Shown in pieces: positions 40,401 through 52,250 of a DNA stretch of 64,000 nucleotides. Source of the DNA: Taxillus chinensis (Eukaryota > Streptophyta > Magnoliopsida > Santalales > Loranthaceae); contig CM042090.1 in NCBI GenBank assembly GCA_023512835.1, positions 11,315,343 through 11,379,342 of the forward strand. The letters are read 5' to 3'. The position numbers and the translations under genes are program-made. Position 1 is the stretch's first letter. Each line of letters opens with the position of its first letter. The notes below the pieces were generated by a model. That model saw nothing but the letters and a program-made list of their open reading frames with translations, did no database searches and was not told where the DNA came from.

Positions 40401-43400
40401 AAGATAAAATGATATAATTAAATTGAATTTTACTCTAAATAGCAAATAATTGAAATTCTAACTACACTTTAATCAAACACCAGTTTTAAAGTTAAAAATT
40501 ATGGGTTAAAACAAAATGATATAATTGAATTGAATTTTATTCTAAATAGCAAAACAATTGAAATTCTAACTAATTATAACTACGAAGATAATGTTTAATT
40601 AAATTAATTAAGTTCTTAAAATTTATATTTCATTTGGCTATTTTTGAAAGGTTGATTTTATTTTTATTTGATCATTTTATCTCTTTCAAGAACCCAACCC
40701 CTAATTGTATGAGTTATACCCTTTTGTAGTTACAACTTATATATCAATCTTAGTTTCATGCCTACTTTTGCAGTTTTGAATTCTAAGTTTAATTCATTAA
40801 GCTCTTAGAGTTGTTTATTTAGGCTTACTCCTGTTTCGAAACTAACCCTAGATTGATTTGTTAGGTGCATTCGTTCTTGTGACTTGCAATCCCTAGTCTT
40901 GTTGATTTGATTTTTCAAATTAGACTACTTCATCGAATACTTTGTAACCAATTCTAGCTTATGAAAATTAGGTAATAAATCTAATTTCAAGAAATTATAA
41001 CCCAAATCAACAAACTGTTAGGTGAAGAAGAGATAGAACAAAGAAGTTAATCATTTCATATAAATTAAATGATACACCGAAGTTCATTCAAAAAATCAAG
41101 TATAAAATTAGGTGCTTATATTTAAATTAAACAAGCTAGGGTTTGAATGAAGTAAAATAATAGATAACTAGCAATATTGGGTGTTTTCCAATCTTCCCTT
41201 CTGTTTTGTTAATGAACAATCTCCAAATCCTAATAGAATTCTCTGTTTGGCTCCCAAAAGTCACTAGAAGTCTCCCTTGAATGAAATCCAACGAATCACC
41301 CTCTAAATCTTCTAAAACATGACTAAATGATGGGCTGATTCGGGCAACACAACCATGTCCAATAAGTGATATGGGCATGCGACTTCCTAAAAACTGTGCA
41401 GAACCTTTTTTCTTCGTGACACGGTCTTGTAACTCTCAGCTGGAGCTTTCCACTTTTTGTTGAGTTTTTGTACTCTTCTTTGGGTATGCTTCGGGCCGCC
41501 CTATAACTTTGGGTATGCTAGATCAGTGACGAGTGTTTTAGATCATCAGTGCATTTCTTCGGAGTCCCATTTCTAGCTTGTTTTTGATCTATTTTAATTT
41601 CAAATCCCTTAAACTTGCAATTAAATCATAATGAATGAAAATAAATGAAAATGATTACAATTAAACATAAAGGGGTGACAAAATAACAAGATCTACGCAA
41701 AGAATTATAATTTTCATTGTGAAAAAAAATGCACCGATCACTAATTAGGTCTTGTTTAACCTATTACAGCATCATTGTAGCTTTTAATAAATATTGTTTT
41801 TTCTCTTTTAAAATTGCTTTGAATGCCCTTTTTTTAAAAGAACAAGGCATTCATTAAGATGGTTTTGGGGGAAATAACGTTCAAATTGGAGATCTTAGTT
41901 GTTGTTAAATCTGTGTCTTATTTACTTCACGCTTATAGACTTATTTAGATTTGTAGAGGATTTTAAGCACTGATACATTGGAAATTCTTCAAATCCACAT
42001 GAGACTTGGCCGCCCTTCTGTTATTTTTGTAGGATCTCAGCACATTGCTTCCAATTTATAAAATGGCCATATTTTCGTCCCACTCCTTTCAACTCCAAAG
42101 TCTGCATTGTGTTCTGAGCCCCATATTGATTTATCACCTGTAAAATATGGCAGGGAAACTGTGAAACTGACAGAGGTATCCGTGAGTGACAAGCTAGAAG
42201 CTTTCCGTGCTTCAAAAGAGGTTCGCTGTCTTATGAAACTTACATTATTATATCATTAAAAAAATGATGAAGCATTTTTCTTGACTGACTGATAAGGCAT
42301 AATAATAACAATAATTTCTACTATTTTAGCTGGATGTTGAGCTGTTCATTTTTTTAATGTGCATTTGTCTAGATTTGCTTGTAAACGTTTTTCTTTTTGA
42401 TTCAATTCCCCATTTCATTTACGGAGGTTGCAATGGCTGCTTCTACTGACTACTGGTTGCTGTTTGGGTATTCCTTATCTAATAACATTAGTGGTAGCTA
42501 TATGCAATAACTTTGTGTTGTTGCTAATTCTTGGTGGAATTCACATGTTAGAGTTTATTGCAAAATGTGATAATAGTTAGGTCTGTTTATTTTATGGAAA
42601 TGTGTCATAGAAAGGTAGGTTTAAAAGGAAATATTCCAAACTGCACAATTTTAGTAGATTACTTTTTCAATATGTTGAAAGATATTTATTTGTTAAAACA
42701 TTTCAAGCTGTTGAAAGATATTTATTGCTTCTTCTGTAAATTTGGGTAATCTTTAAATTATTATGATGATTTGTCTTGTCTTCCGTAATGCAATATTACC
42801 TTTTTCATTGTATATTTATCCAACTTATTTTATTGTAATATTAGAAAACGAGTTTCATTAAGAGTTATTGCCAGCTTTTCATAAATACCTTTTAGTTTTG
42901 TTACCCAATTTCATTATTATACTCACGAGACTTTGAACTTTATTATTGATACTATTTGTTGTAGTGATGGTTGTATATGTTAGATATTGTTTGGTGTAGT
43001 CAAACTTTCTTGTTTTTATTTGCAGCATTTTAGAGGGTTAAGTTTTCCTACTATTTCGTCTGTTGGCTCAAATGGGGCAATAATACATTATGAGCCAGAG
43101 AAAGAGACCTGTTCTGAGTTTGATCCTGACAAAATCTATTTATGTGACTCAGGAGCTCAGGTTTGTCTGCTATTCTGAATTCTGTCATATTGTTAGTTGG
43201 AATTACCATTGTATTAGCAGAAATTGGGTTTTATTGATTTTTTATAATATACATATGACGTCTATGTAGTATCAAGATGGAACCACTGATATCACAAGAA
43301 CTGTACATTTTGGGAAGCCTTCAGCGCATGAGAAAATATGCTATACTGCAGTGAGTGTCATTTGTTGTTCTCTCTCTAGAAAACCCGTGTTCATTTCATT

Positions 43401-45928
43401 TGGCTTTGAAAATCCATTTCACCTCTGTCATGCTTATTCAAGAATCAGGATTTCTTAGTCTTGTTTTGTCAACTTCATCATTGCAATGCATAAACTATGT
43501 TGATTTCCCAAAGTTCGAAAATGCATCAAAACGCCTGAGAAAATACCACTTGTAGAAGAAATTATGTAGTTGTTTTGTTAATTTTGGCTCTATACATGCT
43601 AGGAGTGAACATCGCTCGGTTCGGTCGGTTTGTATATAATTTTTGAACCAAACCAATGACATTCGGTTTGAAAAAAATTCAAATCAAAACCAACCAATAA
43701 ATGTTAAAACTGTCGGTCTTGGTTCGGTTCGGTGCATAAAAACTCGGTTCGGTTTATTGGTTTGAATCGATTTTTGAATTTTAATGTCAAATAAAAAAAA
43801 TATATTCATTTTAATTCTTAAACATCATCACTAATCGATCAAGTTTACAACTCTACAAGTAGATCGACGGAGATAAGTGGGAATTGGAAAGTGGGAATGT
43901 CAATCTTTAACCTTTCTACTTTGAAAAAGCGCAAAACTAAGGGATGCGTGGGAATTAGGACGCGAAAGTGCCAACGTGCCAAAGTGGTAACGTATGTTCG
44001 GTCGGTTCGGTTAACCAAACCCCAAAAGCTTGTGAACCAAACCAATAGCATCGGTTCTCCAAAAATAAAAACCAAATAAACCAATATAATTTTAAAAACC
44101 AACTTTTTTTCGGTCCAAACGGTTTGGTTCGGTTCGGTTCGGTTCATTGGTTTGGTTCGGTTCTTGATCACCCCTAATACATGCCATATAACCACCCTCA
44201 TAGGAAAATAGTAGTTATGACATTGAAAGGTGATTACTGTTGATTGAAAAAGTGAGAGCTAATTCAAGCATTTACTTTATTTCGCGTTGTAGTAATCTGA
44301 GTTTACAACCATCCTGCTTTAGAAGTGTTTGTGGAACCTTACTTTTTTATGGCTTGGTCTTTTGCTTGGGTTCACACAAATTTCTGGGTTCTGCTGCAGG
44401 TCCTCAAGGGTCATATTGGTTTGGGTAATGCTCGGTTTCCTAATGGAACCAATGGTATGGTTCCATCTTTTTTTTTTTCATTCTATTTATGGGTTATTGA
44501 TATGCTATGGCCATTAGCCAGCGTATGTCTTTGTAGGATCACTTAAACAGGAAAATCATATTCATCTTTGCAATATTAATTTTCTTTATGTTTTTATGAA
44601 CAGGAAATGCACTTGATGTTCTTGCTCGAATACCGTTGTGGAAATATGGTCTTGATTATCGACATGGAACCGGCCATGGAATAGGGTCTTTTCTCAATGT
44701 TCATGAAGGTAATGACACATGGAAGTTGTTATATTTGTTTTATTTTTGTAATTTTTTAATGTAGGCTAAATATTGTCTTTTTTTTTTTTTGAAACTCGAT
44801 GAGTAGGACCCCATCAAATCAGTTACAAACCACCAGCTCAGAATGTGCCTTTACAAGCTTCTATGACTGTAACAGTTGGTGAGTATCAGCTCCAAAACCA
44901 CAGTGCCTTATCTTTTTGTCTACATTATTGCAGTACTGTTTTAGCGGTTATAGCTCCATGTTGGCTATGCTTCCAAAAATGAAATTCACTTCTCCAACTC
45001 TTGGGATTGGGGAAATTTTTACGAAAGTCTTTATGAAGACTCCAAAAATAATTGTTTTGTCGACCAGATGATGGAATAGTTTTTCTATGGAGTAGACTTC
45101 TTCGAATTAAACAAATTTTGCACGTAGGTTCTTCTAATTTGTTTTTTGCCTGTTAATGTTGGTTCCATTTTCCCCTTGAACTGGGCAGTGATTATATATT
45201 TTGCATAGACAACTTCCTGCAGTCCTATCAAAAAAAGTAATCAAAATACAGTTGACCAGCTGATGCACAAAGAACGCAGAATTTGGTTATCAAATATTAT
45301 TGCATCAAATGTTAAAAGAGTTAATAAAGGCAACATCTGAAATTAATGCTCAGTATAGTCCTTCAGTTCTGAATGGACTTGTGTTTTCTTCTTTTTTGTT
45401 ACTGAGATTTTATATCTGAATTGTTTTTCAGAACCTGGTTACTATGAGGATGGCAACTTTGGTGTAAGATTGGAGAATGTGCTTGTAATCAATGAAGCAG
45501 ATACCAAATTTAATTTTGGCAACAAAGGCTACTTATGTTTTGAACACATCACATGGGTGAGTAGATAATACTTTATTTATATATTCATCTCGTGCTGAAT
45601 TACAAAAAGTTTTGTTAGTGCTTATAGTGTTGCATTTTCCCCATCCCATTGGTATCTTGTTTAGTGAGCACATCAGAGGATATTTTTGCTTTTGTGAGTG
45701 TGAGTGGGATGGACTAATGGCGTACCAATTGCATGACTAAAGAAGGTTTTCCTATAATGCATGCAGGCTCCATACCAGAAAAAAATGATTGATTTGAGTC
45801 TTCTAGTTCCTGAAGAGGTAGAGTGGTTGAACACGTATCACTCCAAATGCAGGGAAGTTCTGACCCCATACTTAAACGAGTCTGAGATGGCTTGGCTGGA
45901 GAGTGCCACTGAACCCATTGTCGCTTGA
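30480..45928 (+). CDS. APP1: Xaa-Pro aminopeptidase P1 (cytosolic, M24B)
   Basis: Sixteen exons: 30480-30572, 30756-30819, 35899-36038, 36546-36830, 36983-37105, 37724-37987, 39250-39336, 39675-39742, 42154-42220, 43026-43160, 43270-43350, 44400-44454, 44604-44708, 44807-44878, 45432-45556 and 45767-45928. All introns are GT-AG and every phase joins, giving 641 aa (Arabidopsis APP1 is about 645). The enzyme removes an N-terminal residue preceding proline. In Arabidopsis it was found as an NPA-binding protein linked to auxin transport. It has two creatinase-type N-terminal domains (about 1-330) and a pita-bread M24 domain (about 335-590). The dinuclear metal ligands are all present: Asp438 and Asp449 (DSGAQYQDGTTD), His512 (HGTGHG), Glu547 (EPGYYEDG) and Glu561 (VRLEN). 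No signal peptide is visible. Intron 2 (5.1 kb) holds two L1 fragments, intron 8 a LARD-like repeat and intron 11 a hAT element. The coding frame itself is unbroken. Confidence 0.96.
32113..33586 (-). mobile_element. 5'-truncated L1 (LINE) insertion in aminopeptidase intron 2
   Basis: The minus strand encodes the C-terminal part of an L1 ORF2 in several broken frames. These include [18 protein letters not shown] and RIQRHFLWG from the reverse-transcriptase tail (33439-33170), [10 protein letters not shown] (33128-32883), and the zinc-binding zf-RVT motif C-Y-M-C-x(6)[11 protein letters not shown] (about 32590-32500). A T-run at 32111-32117 is its poly(A) tail on the opposite strand. The 16-bp direct repeat GACTTATTGAACTCTT flanks it (32097-32112, 33587-33602). 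Frameshifts make it inactive. Confidence 0.88.
34590..35250 (+). mobile_element. Second L1 fragment, opposite orientation, aminopeptidase intron 2
   Basis: The plus strand encodes [10 protein letters not shown], then [34 protein letters not shown] and a Trp-Arg-rich tail. This is the same zf-RVT region as the neighbouring L1 but a different, more diverged copy. An in-frame TGA stands where the other copy has CGA (Arg). It ends in a short 3' UTR and a poly(A) run near 35240. No flanking duplication was found. Confidence 0.8.
37440..37485. repeat. (TA)n microsatellite in aminopeptidase intron 5
   Basis: About 22 TA units between exons 5 and 6. Confidence 0.95.
40850..41760. mobile_element. LARD-like non-coding retrotransposon remnant, copy 2 (aminopeptidase intron 8)
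   Basis: It has TTCTTGTGACTTGCAATCC near its start, GTACTCTTCTTTGGGTATGCTTCGGGCC further on, and an A-rich repeat block ending near GCACCGATCA. This resembles the non-coding 3' region common in large plant LTR elements and the layout of 7500-9160. No coding frame. Confidence 0.35.
43600..44176. mobile_element. Non-autonomous hAT element, copy 4 (aminopeptidase intron 11)
   Basis: A 577-bp element with ends TAGGAGTGAAC and GATCACCCCTA (inverted TAGGGGTGATC). It is flanked by a perfect 8-bp duplication, ATACATGC (43592-43599, 44177-44184). Both ends carry GGTTCGGTTCGG-type arrays, and the right half is an inverted version of the left. It lies wholly between exons 11 and 12, so it should be spliced out. 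Confidence 0.9.
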
Positions 45929-46113
45929 GCTCAAAAGCAGGAAATAAATTGGCCATTCGATCGTCCCGTGCATGGAGTTGGTTATATCATGAATACTTGA
46001 CGGTCTATTTGTGTTTTTTTTTTAAATAATTTCTTTATTTATGATTTCCATTACTTTTCTCTGCTCGATGTACAAAATATTGGTATTCATATAGTGCTGA
46101 ACAAATTATCCTC

Positions 46114-46442
46114 AAATAGGAATTTTGGTTAAGTAAAATAAGGATTTCGGTTAAGTAAAATAGAAATTTTGGTTCGTAAAATAGGGCTTCGGTTCGAAAA
46201 AAAAAATTTTGGTTTGAAAAATAGGAATTTTGGTTCGAAAAATAGCACTTCGGTTTGGGAAATATGTCTTGATCCAGAAAGTAGGACTTCGATTCGAGAG
46301 ATAGGGGTTTCGGTTCGAGAAATAAGGTTGTTCGCAAAATAAGGATTTTAGTTTGGAAAATAGGGATTTTGACTTGAAAAATAGATCTTCAATTCGGGAA
46401 ATAGGGAGTTCGGTTTTGAAAATAAGATTTGGGTTTGGAAAA
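46114..46442. repeat. Minisatellite of about 20-bp degenerate units downstream of the aminopeptidase gene
   Basis: Some 14 to 16 imperfect units of the form TTTGGTTCGAAAAATAGGAA, with T/C, G/A and small indel variation. It starts about 185 bases after the stop codon. Confidence 0.8.
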
Positions 46443-46449
46443 AGCTGCT

Positions 46450-49400
46450 ATTTCTTGAATTGAATCGTCAAGCCTGAATTAAATCATTCCGTTTTTTGGG
46501 TTTTATAAACTGTAGTTATCTTTGGTGGATTATAATTTCAGGTGGAATCTTTAAATGACCATATCATTGCATACAATAGATCATTTTGGGCTTATTTTCT
46601 TGATTTGTAGGTATCCACAAGAACTAAAGCATCTAAGTCTGTAGGAGTTAGATTTTCATAAAAACGTACTCTTTCACTTTAAAATCCTGATTTTTTACGA
46701 AATCATTGCATTTTTTTAGTATGTCAACTTTTTGGGATCTTCACACGCAATATACTTTACATCAAATAACGTACAACATGTCGTTTCATGGCAGATGAGA
46801 TGTTTAATGCCAAAAATAGTACTTTGGTTTTTCACAGGTGTATCTATTTTTTAAATTGAACTGATTTAAATGTTGTTTTGTTTTTGTCATTCGATAATGT
46901 ATTGTTATGACACATCGTGTATTAATTTTTAGTCATATTGGACGCCTTGTTTGGAATGACACGCTAGATGACACGTAGATTTGCTCTAAATCCAATAAAA
47001 TCATCCAGGTTAAAAATATTTATTCAAGTTCAATAGGTGATTCATAGCTCTACACTATTCTATTATGCGAGATATTCTTAAATGTTACATGCTTAATATA
47101 CTAGTGTTAGTGTAATGTTATCCAATTACTAGAGTTTTCATTACAAATCATTAGGGCTCAACTTGAAAATAAACACAATCAATGGTTTCCCCCATTGTAG
47201 AAGCCGCCTAGGCTCCGCTACGTAAGATTGCCTCTTTGTCGGTCCAATTGAATCCGGTTCCAGATCCGGAAGATCTCCTCTGATTCCTCTAATATTGCCT
47301 ACTTTTTAAATGCCATTGCCAAAGTCCAAAATGGTACCCCCCCAATTTCTGTTCCCATGGATCCTATTTCCTGTTTGATTTTTTTTTTTGAGAGAGATGA
47401 TTTGGAGTGTGAGAGCCTGGGTTTTGGTCTTATCGATTGTATTACAATGTATTTGAGTTTGGACAAGCATGTGGGGCGGTGATTTGGATTAAATTGTTTC
47501 AAGTATATATGTGGGCATTGGATGATTATTACTAGGGCAAAGGAGATATGATATGAGTTTTGATTAATTGACATGTTCTAATGAATTTGAATCTTTGAAC
47601 AATGGTTCAAGACAGTTCATCTCCCTAATATATTCCTTGCTCAACAATCAATCATGTTTGATATGTTAGGATGTTGACCAATTAACCCTTTGATGTAGCA
47701 TACAGCAACTCGAGAAGCAAACTTGCATCATATTAACTTTACCTTGATAATATATTTCCACATCGGCTCGATACATAGGATATCGAGCATTCATTACACG
47801 TATCAGGTAATACATTTTGTTATTTGCCTTTCAATAAGCTTTTGTCTTGATGTGGAGTGATCTTGTGATTTGATCAACACAATACTAATAAAGTAACAAT
47901 CAACAGCGAATCTGAATCTAAATTTAAATTGGATCCAAAGTAAATCTTGATGAATTATTAATTATTTTTATTTTTATACCTTGATTCGAAGCTAAATATA
48001 AATAAATTGAAATATGTCGTGTGTAACATGTAACTATCCCTAAAAACAGGCATAACACCTAAGTATCATGCATATACTTTTTCCTTAATAGATTTACTGT
48101 ATTCATATACATTTGAAAAACTGAAAGCTATATTGAACATCTACATTGAATTCTCATGCATATAGTTTTGTTATTGGCTCTTGTGCCTTGCATGCTTACA
48201 ACTATCTTTTCATCGAGAGATGAGAAAGGGAAAGTCCTTGTCATTTAGACGATTAGGGAAGGAAAAAAGGATTTCACCACCATGATATTATTGCATAGTA
48301 TAATTTCTATAATATGAACTATTATATTTGTTTTTAACGATTCAAATTAATATTTCATTTAACATATCACTATACTAAGTATTTAAGTATTTCACAATTA
48401 AGTCTTGAGTGATTTGACAGTTTCAAGTGATTTAACAGTTTGGACGATCGAGATAACTTTATACAAGAGGAGTAGAATGTATAAGCCCTTAATGCAAACC
48501 CATGTGGAAGTATCTAAATAAGATTCACAAGTAGACATAATTAAATCCTTCGAATATGGTATTCGAAAATTTTCACATGCTCGAATGTTGTACGTGCTTG
48601 AAACTAAAGTTTTAAGCATCAACAAGTTTTGAAGCAATACGTTCGAGCATGATTAACGAGCACATAAATACTTAAATCTCTTTTCTCAAACAATGCTCAG
48701 TTGAAAATTTGAGTTCTTCTCGAAGTCATAGCTCAATTGTTGCACATTCAATCTAATGTTCTAGACTTTCTAAGACATGTTAACTTTTGTTACATGAATT
48801 TCATCCGAATAGGGACACCACGCACCAATAGTTGCCTTCACCATTACCCACTCTGAATTCATCTCTGCCCCTATATTTAACTTCCTCCCCTTCATTGGAA
48901 CTTGGCCGATTTGCCTCTTCCTCTCCTTCGGTTCACTCTTAAATTCAAGGTAAGTCCCTTCTCCTCACTTGAGCTTGTCTGTTTCATAACTCATGATGCC
49001 GTCAAATATCTCTTTAGTTACTGCAGACAAGTCAAGGCTTTAAACGTTTTGATAACTTCTTTAGGGTAATAATAATAAACTGGAACGAAAGGTATACTTT
49101 ATTTAAATAAAAAAAAACCTTTTACAGTTAGTTTTAGTTGTAGGATTTAATTTTTTTCCTTTTTCCCTAGTCAAATATTCTGCTATTATTTAATTTTCCA
49201 TAAACTTTTCTTTATTCTATTTAAAAATCTAATTTCCTTTCTCCAGAGTATAGAACCAGCTAAATTGGTTTGGAACCCTATTCCACCAGCTAATTTGTAT
49301 TTTCCTTATCACACTTACCATGCTCTAACCGTGCGAGATCAGTAGTATCCATGTATAGGCCAAATATGATGCCATTATGGGGCTCAAAGATAGTAAATTC

Positions 49401-50050
49401 TACGGATGAAAGATCTCTTAATCTAAAATTTATATTTTATTTGTTGTGGAATTGTACTGATGATGTCTTAATTAAATTTCCAGACACACGTATATAAAAC
49501 TAACACACAGATAATATAATATTAGTTATATAATGTATTTTTTTAAATAATTTTAATTTTTAATTGAATAAATTAGCTGGATTGAAAATCTGATGCTGGT
49601 CAGATGAGATTGTAACATATTATCATACCAAATCATTAGAAAAATAAACACGATTTGTTAAAGAGATTCAATTGCATAAATTATTTTTTAAAATATTTAT
49701 CTATCTAAAACTAGGTCACGTTTATTGATTCACCTGTAACATAGGAAATTTGGACCCTCTGCTATATAGCAAAAGATAACATACGAATTAGGATTCACCT
49801 AGTAACAAAAACGACACTGTATTGATACGTATGATTTCCAAAAAAAAAAAAAAAGAGTTTAAAAAGACGTTATTTTACTGCACAGCAGAGAATCTTACTC
49901 GAAACATACACAATAACACAAACCAGACACTATACATACTTCACAACAGGCTGATTTGGATTCGATACACGCTCTCACATCTTCATCAACGGATCGAAAG
50001 GGGATCTTCATCGACCAGTTAATCAGTATTATTTTTTAAACCACGATTTG
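46450..50050. other. Gene-free DNA between aminopeptidase and UGT
   Basis: No protein family is recognisable. The stretch at about 48865-48960 looks like a promoter and leader (TATATTTAAC, pyrimidine-rich leader, CAAGGTAAGT donor-like site) but has no downstream coding exon. The stretch at 47150-47420 has more balanced base composition but only short reading frames. Confidence 0.3.
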
Positions 50051-50072
50051 AAACTGTGAATTATATATAAAA

Positions 50073-51517
50073 CTAATTAGCGGACGATGGCACGCGCGCA
50101 CTTTTGTGACATTCGTCAGCCAACCGGGCCAGGGAAGTGTGAGAAGAACCGCCTTTGCTCAGTGCTTCAATGGAACCACGCTTCAGCTCTCTGACTCTCT
50201 GCCTCACCGCTTGTTCCTCCTCACCCTCAATGATCGTCCTCACCATCCTCCCTATCTCAGCCCTCCCCACTACGCCGTCCTCCCCGGCCGCCGGTCTGAC
50301 CGCTACGGCGAGTTCCTCCGTAAGCAGCGCCGCATTCATCGACTGCTCCGCGTACAGCGGCCACGCGATCATCGGCACGCCGTTGACGATGCTCTCCACC
50401 GTTGAGTTCCACCCGCAGTGGGACAAGAACCCTCCACCGCCGCGTGGCTCAAAATCTCCTCCTGCGGGCCCCACATTTGTATCACCAGCCCCACTCCCCG
50501 GGTGCGCGCGCAGAAGCCCCTGGGCAGGTATTTCGGGGTGCCGTCGCCGCCGCCGGCGCTTCCGACGGTGAAGAAGGTTGCCGAGGAGTCATCCTCGGAA
50601 GGCGGGCGGACCACCCAAACGAACCTCTGCCGGCTCAGCTCCAGGCCCCACGCCAGCTCGGCGATCTGCCTAGCCGACAGCGTCCCGCAGCTTCCGAACG
50701 ACACGAAAACCACGGAGCCGTTGGGCTGCCGGTCGAGCCAGTCCGAGATTTCGCTCCTCGTGCCGGACAACCGGCTGGACCTAACGACCGGTCCGATTGA
50801 GTGAACCGGAACTTTAGAAAACCGGCCCCAGATGGCATCCTCTCGCAGGGCGTCCAGGGTGACGCTCTCCAGATCCTCCCACGAGTTCACCAAAATGCCG
50901 TCGGCCGCTGACATGGCTGCCCCAATCTGGACGTACTCCCCGCACATTCGGCCTTCCCGGTCCCAAAGGGGCTCGAAGGCGGCGTCACGCCTGATGGGCT
51001 TGCAGCCCGGGAGGCGGAGGGGCTCCTTTTCCCCAATCAGCTGCCCTTTCGTCTCGCCATGCAGGGTTGGGACGTGCACGGTTTGTGCGACGAACCAGGC
51101 GGAGCAAGGGACAAACACGTACTTTCGCAGGTTGAGCTCGCCAGCGATTTCCAGAGCCTCTGTGCCGAAGAAGTCGACGAAGAGGGCGGTGGGGCGGGTG
51201 GTCATGGCGGACAGCGCCGACCGGAGCGAGGGGAGGCTTCGGCGCATCATCGCGACGATCTTAGTGAGGACACCCGCACCGGGTTCTAGGATTCCGGAGA
51301 TATCGACTGGAGGGGACAGTTTGACGACGCTGAGGACGTCGGGGGGTGGAGAGAGTTCGGTGAGCTGGGAGCGTGTCGGGAAAGAGTCGGTGGCGGCAAC
51401 GAGGACGGTGACGTGGAAGTTGTGGAGGGACAGGCGATTGCCCAGCTCCAACATGGGGACTAGGTGGCCCAACCCTGGGCTGGCCAGGAGCACCGCATGT
51501 GGTTTTGTGATTTCCAT
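50073..51517 (-). pseudogene. UDP-glycosyltransferase, UGT72-type, with one-base frameshift in the PSPG box
   Basis: This is a single-exon GT1 glucosyltransferase of about 481 codons if read through, the normal UGT72 length. Such enzymes move glucose from UDP-glucose to small phenolics (hydroquinone, monolignols). The start is the ATG at 51515-51517. The N-terminal acceptor domain has SPGLGH with catalytic His18, followed by VDFFGTEAL and DWLDRQPNGSVVFVSFGS. The PSPG box starts at Trp349 (WGPQEEILSH) and should continue into GGF-LSHCGWNST. Instead GTGGAGGGTTC (minus strand, near 50430-50437) is one base short, and the frame runs to a stop at 50369 after 382 residues. The correct continuation (HCGWNST, GVPMIAWPLYAEQ, to the TAG at 50073) is fully preserved in the next frame. 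That suggests a very recent mutation or a homopolymer sequencing error. As written, the sugar-donor site is lost. Confidence 0.85.
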
Positions 51518-51724
51518 GAGTATATATAACGAACTGACTGTAAATTTGACCACTCAAAATGTAGGAGCAATTATGAAGTGAACGGATAGTTTTAAGTAGT
51601 GTGTGGTGTGTGGAAGGGAGGGAGGGAGAGAGAGTGTGTGTGTGTTATGAAGTTAACGGATATTTAAGGAGTGTGTGAAGATCGAGGTGATCGAGAATGT
51701 CATATGATGGAGCGCTTAACCGTT

Positions 51725-51737
51725 TATATATATATAG
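51725..51737 (-). promoter_or_regulatory. Candidate TATA box of the UGT gene
   Basis: TATATATATATAAA on the minus strand, about 210 bases upstream of the ATG. The leader between them is a purine/GT-rich low-complexity stretch (51600-51650). Based on position and sequence only. Confidence 0.35.
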
Positions 51738-51889
51738 GAAATTTGTAGGGTGCTATACCGTTGAGAAACTATTTTAATTTGCATGTGATGGGCATATATG
51801 GTAAAATTAGTTGCTTATCGTGCTTCTTAAGAATGTAATATGCAAACTATTTTAATTTGCAAGCGATGGACATATATTGCTAAGAGCAT

Positions 51890-52250
51890 TCACAACAACT
51901 TTAGTATTTTTATTCATATTTTATGATGAATAGTAAAAAAAATTACTTATTTTTTTTAAAATATCAAACATTTCATTCTTAATTTCTAAGTACATTTATT
52001 ATTTAAGTAATTTTATATTATTTCTCGATCATTCTTTCATTTATTATAATCAATCAAAAAGTTATAAGTTTAATATATATATTAAAAAATTATAGGAAAA
52101 ACATGTAGGGATAAATAATAAATTCCTAAATATAGGGATTTACTATTCATTCCCTATCCTTATATCCTATTTTAGGGAACATGCTATAAATTAGTTTTTT
52201 AATAATTTTATATATTTTTTCCTAAATAATAGGAAAAGTTAAATTATAAG
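51890..52250. mobile_element. AT-rich MITE-like repeat, family B, inverted distant copy
   Basis: It starts AAGAGCATTCACAACA and contains ATTTATTATAATCAATCAAAA, the inverse of the core seen at 28030 and 29420. The right end is unclear. Confidence 0.35.

Noticed and set aside
47299..47574. 91-codon minus-strand frame ending MGTEIGGVPFWTLAM-AFKK
   Set aside because: The short tail looked protein-like, but no family or continuing exon could be found, so it is not supported as a gene.
51518..51553. Twelve-codon N-terminal extension of the UGT
   Set aside because: It would begin at GTG; the ATG at 51515-51517 gives the usual short UGT N-terminus before SPGLGH.
50402..51581. Long plus-strand frames opposite the UGT (up to 249 codons)
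   Set aside because: They are antisense shadows of the GC-rich coding sequence with no family motifs.
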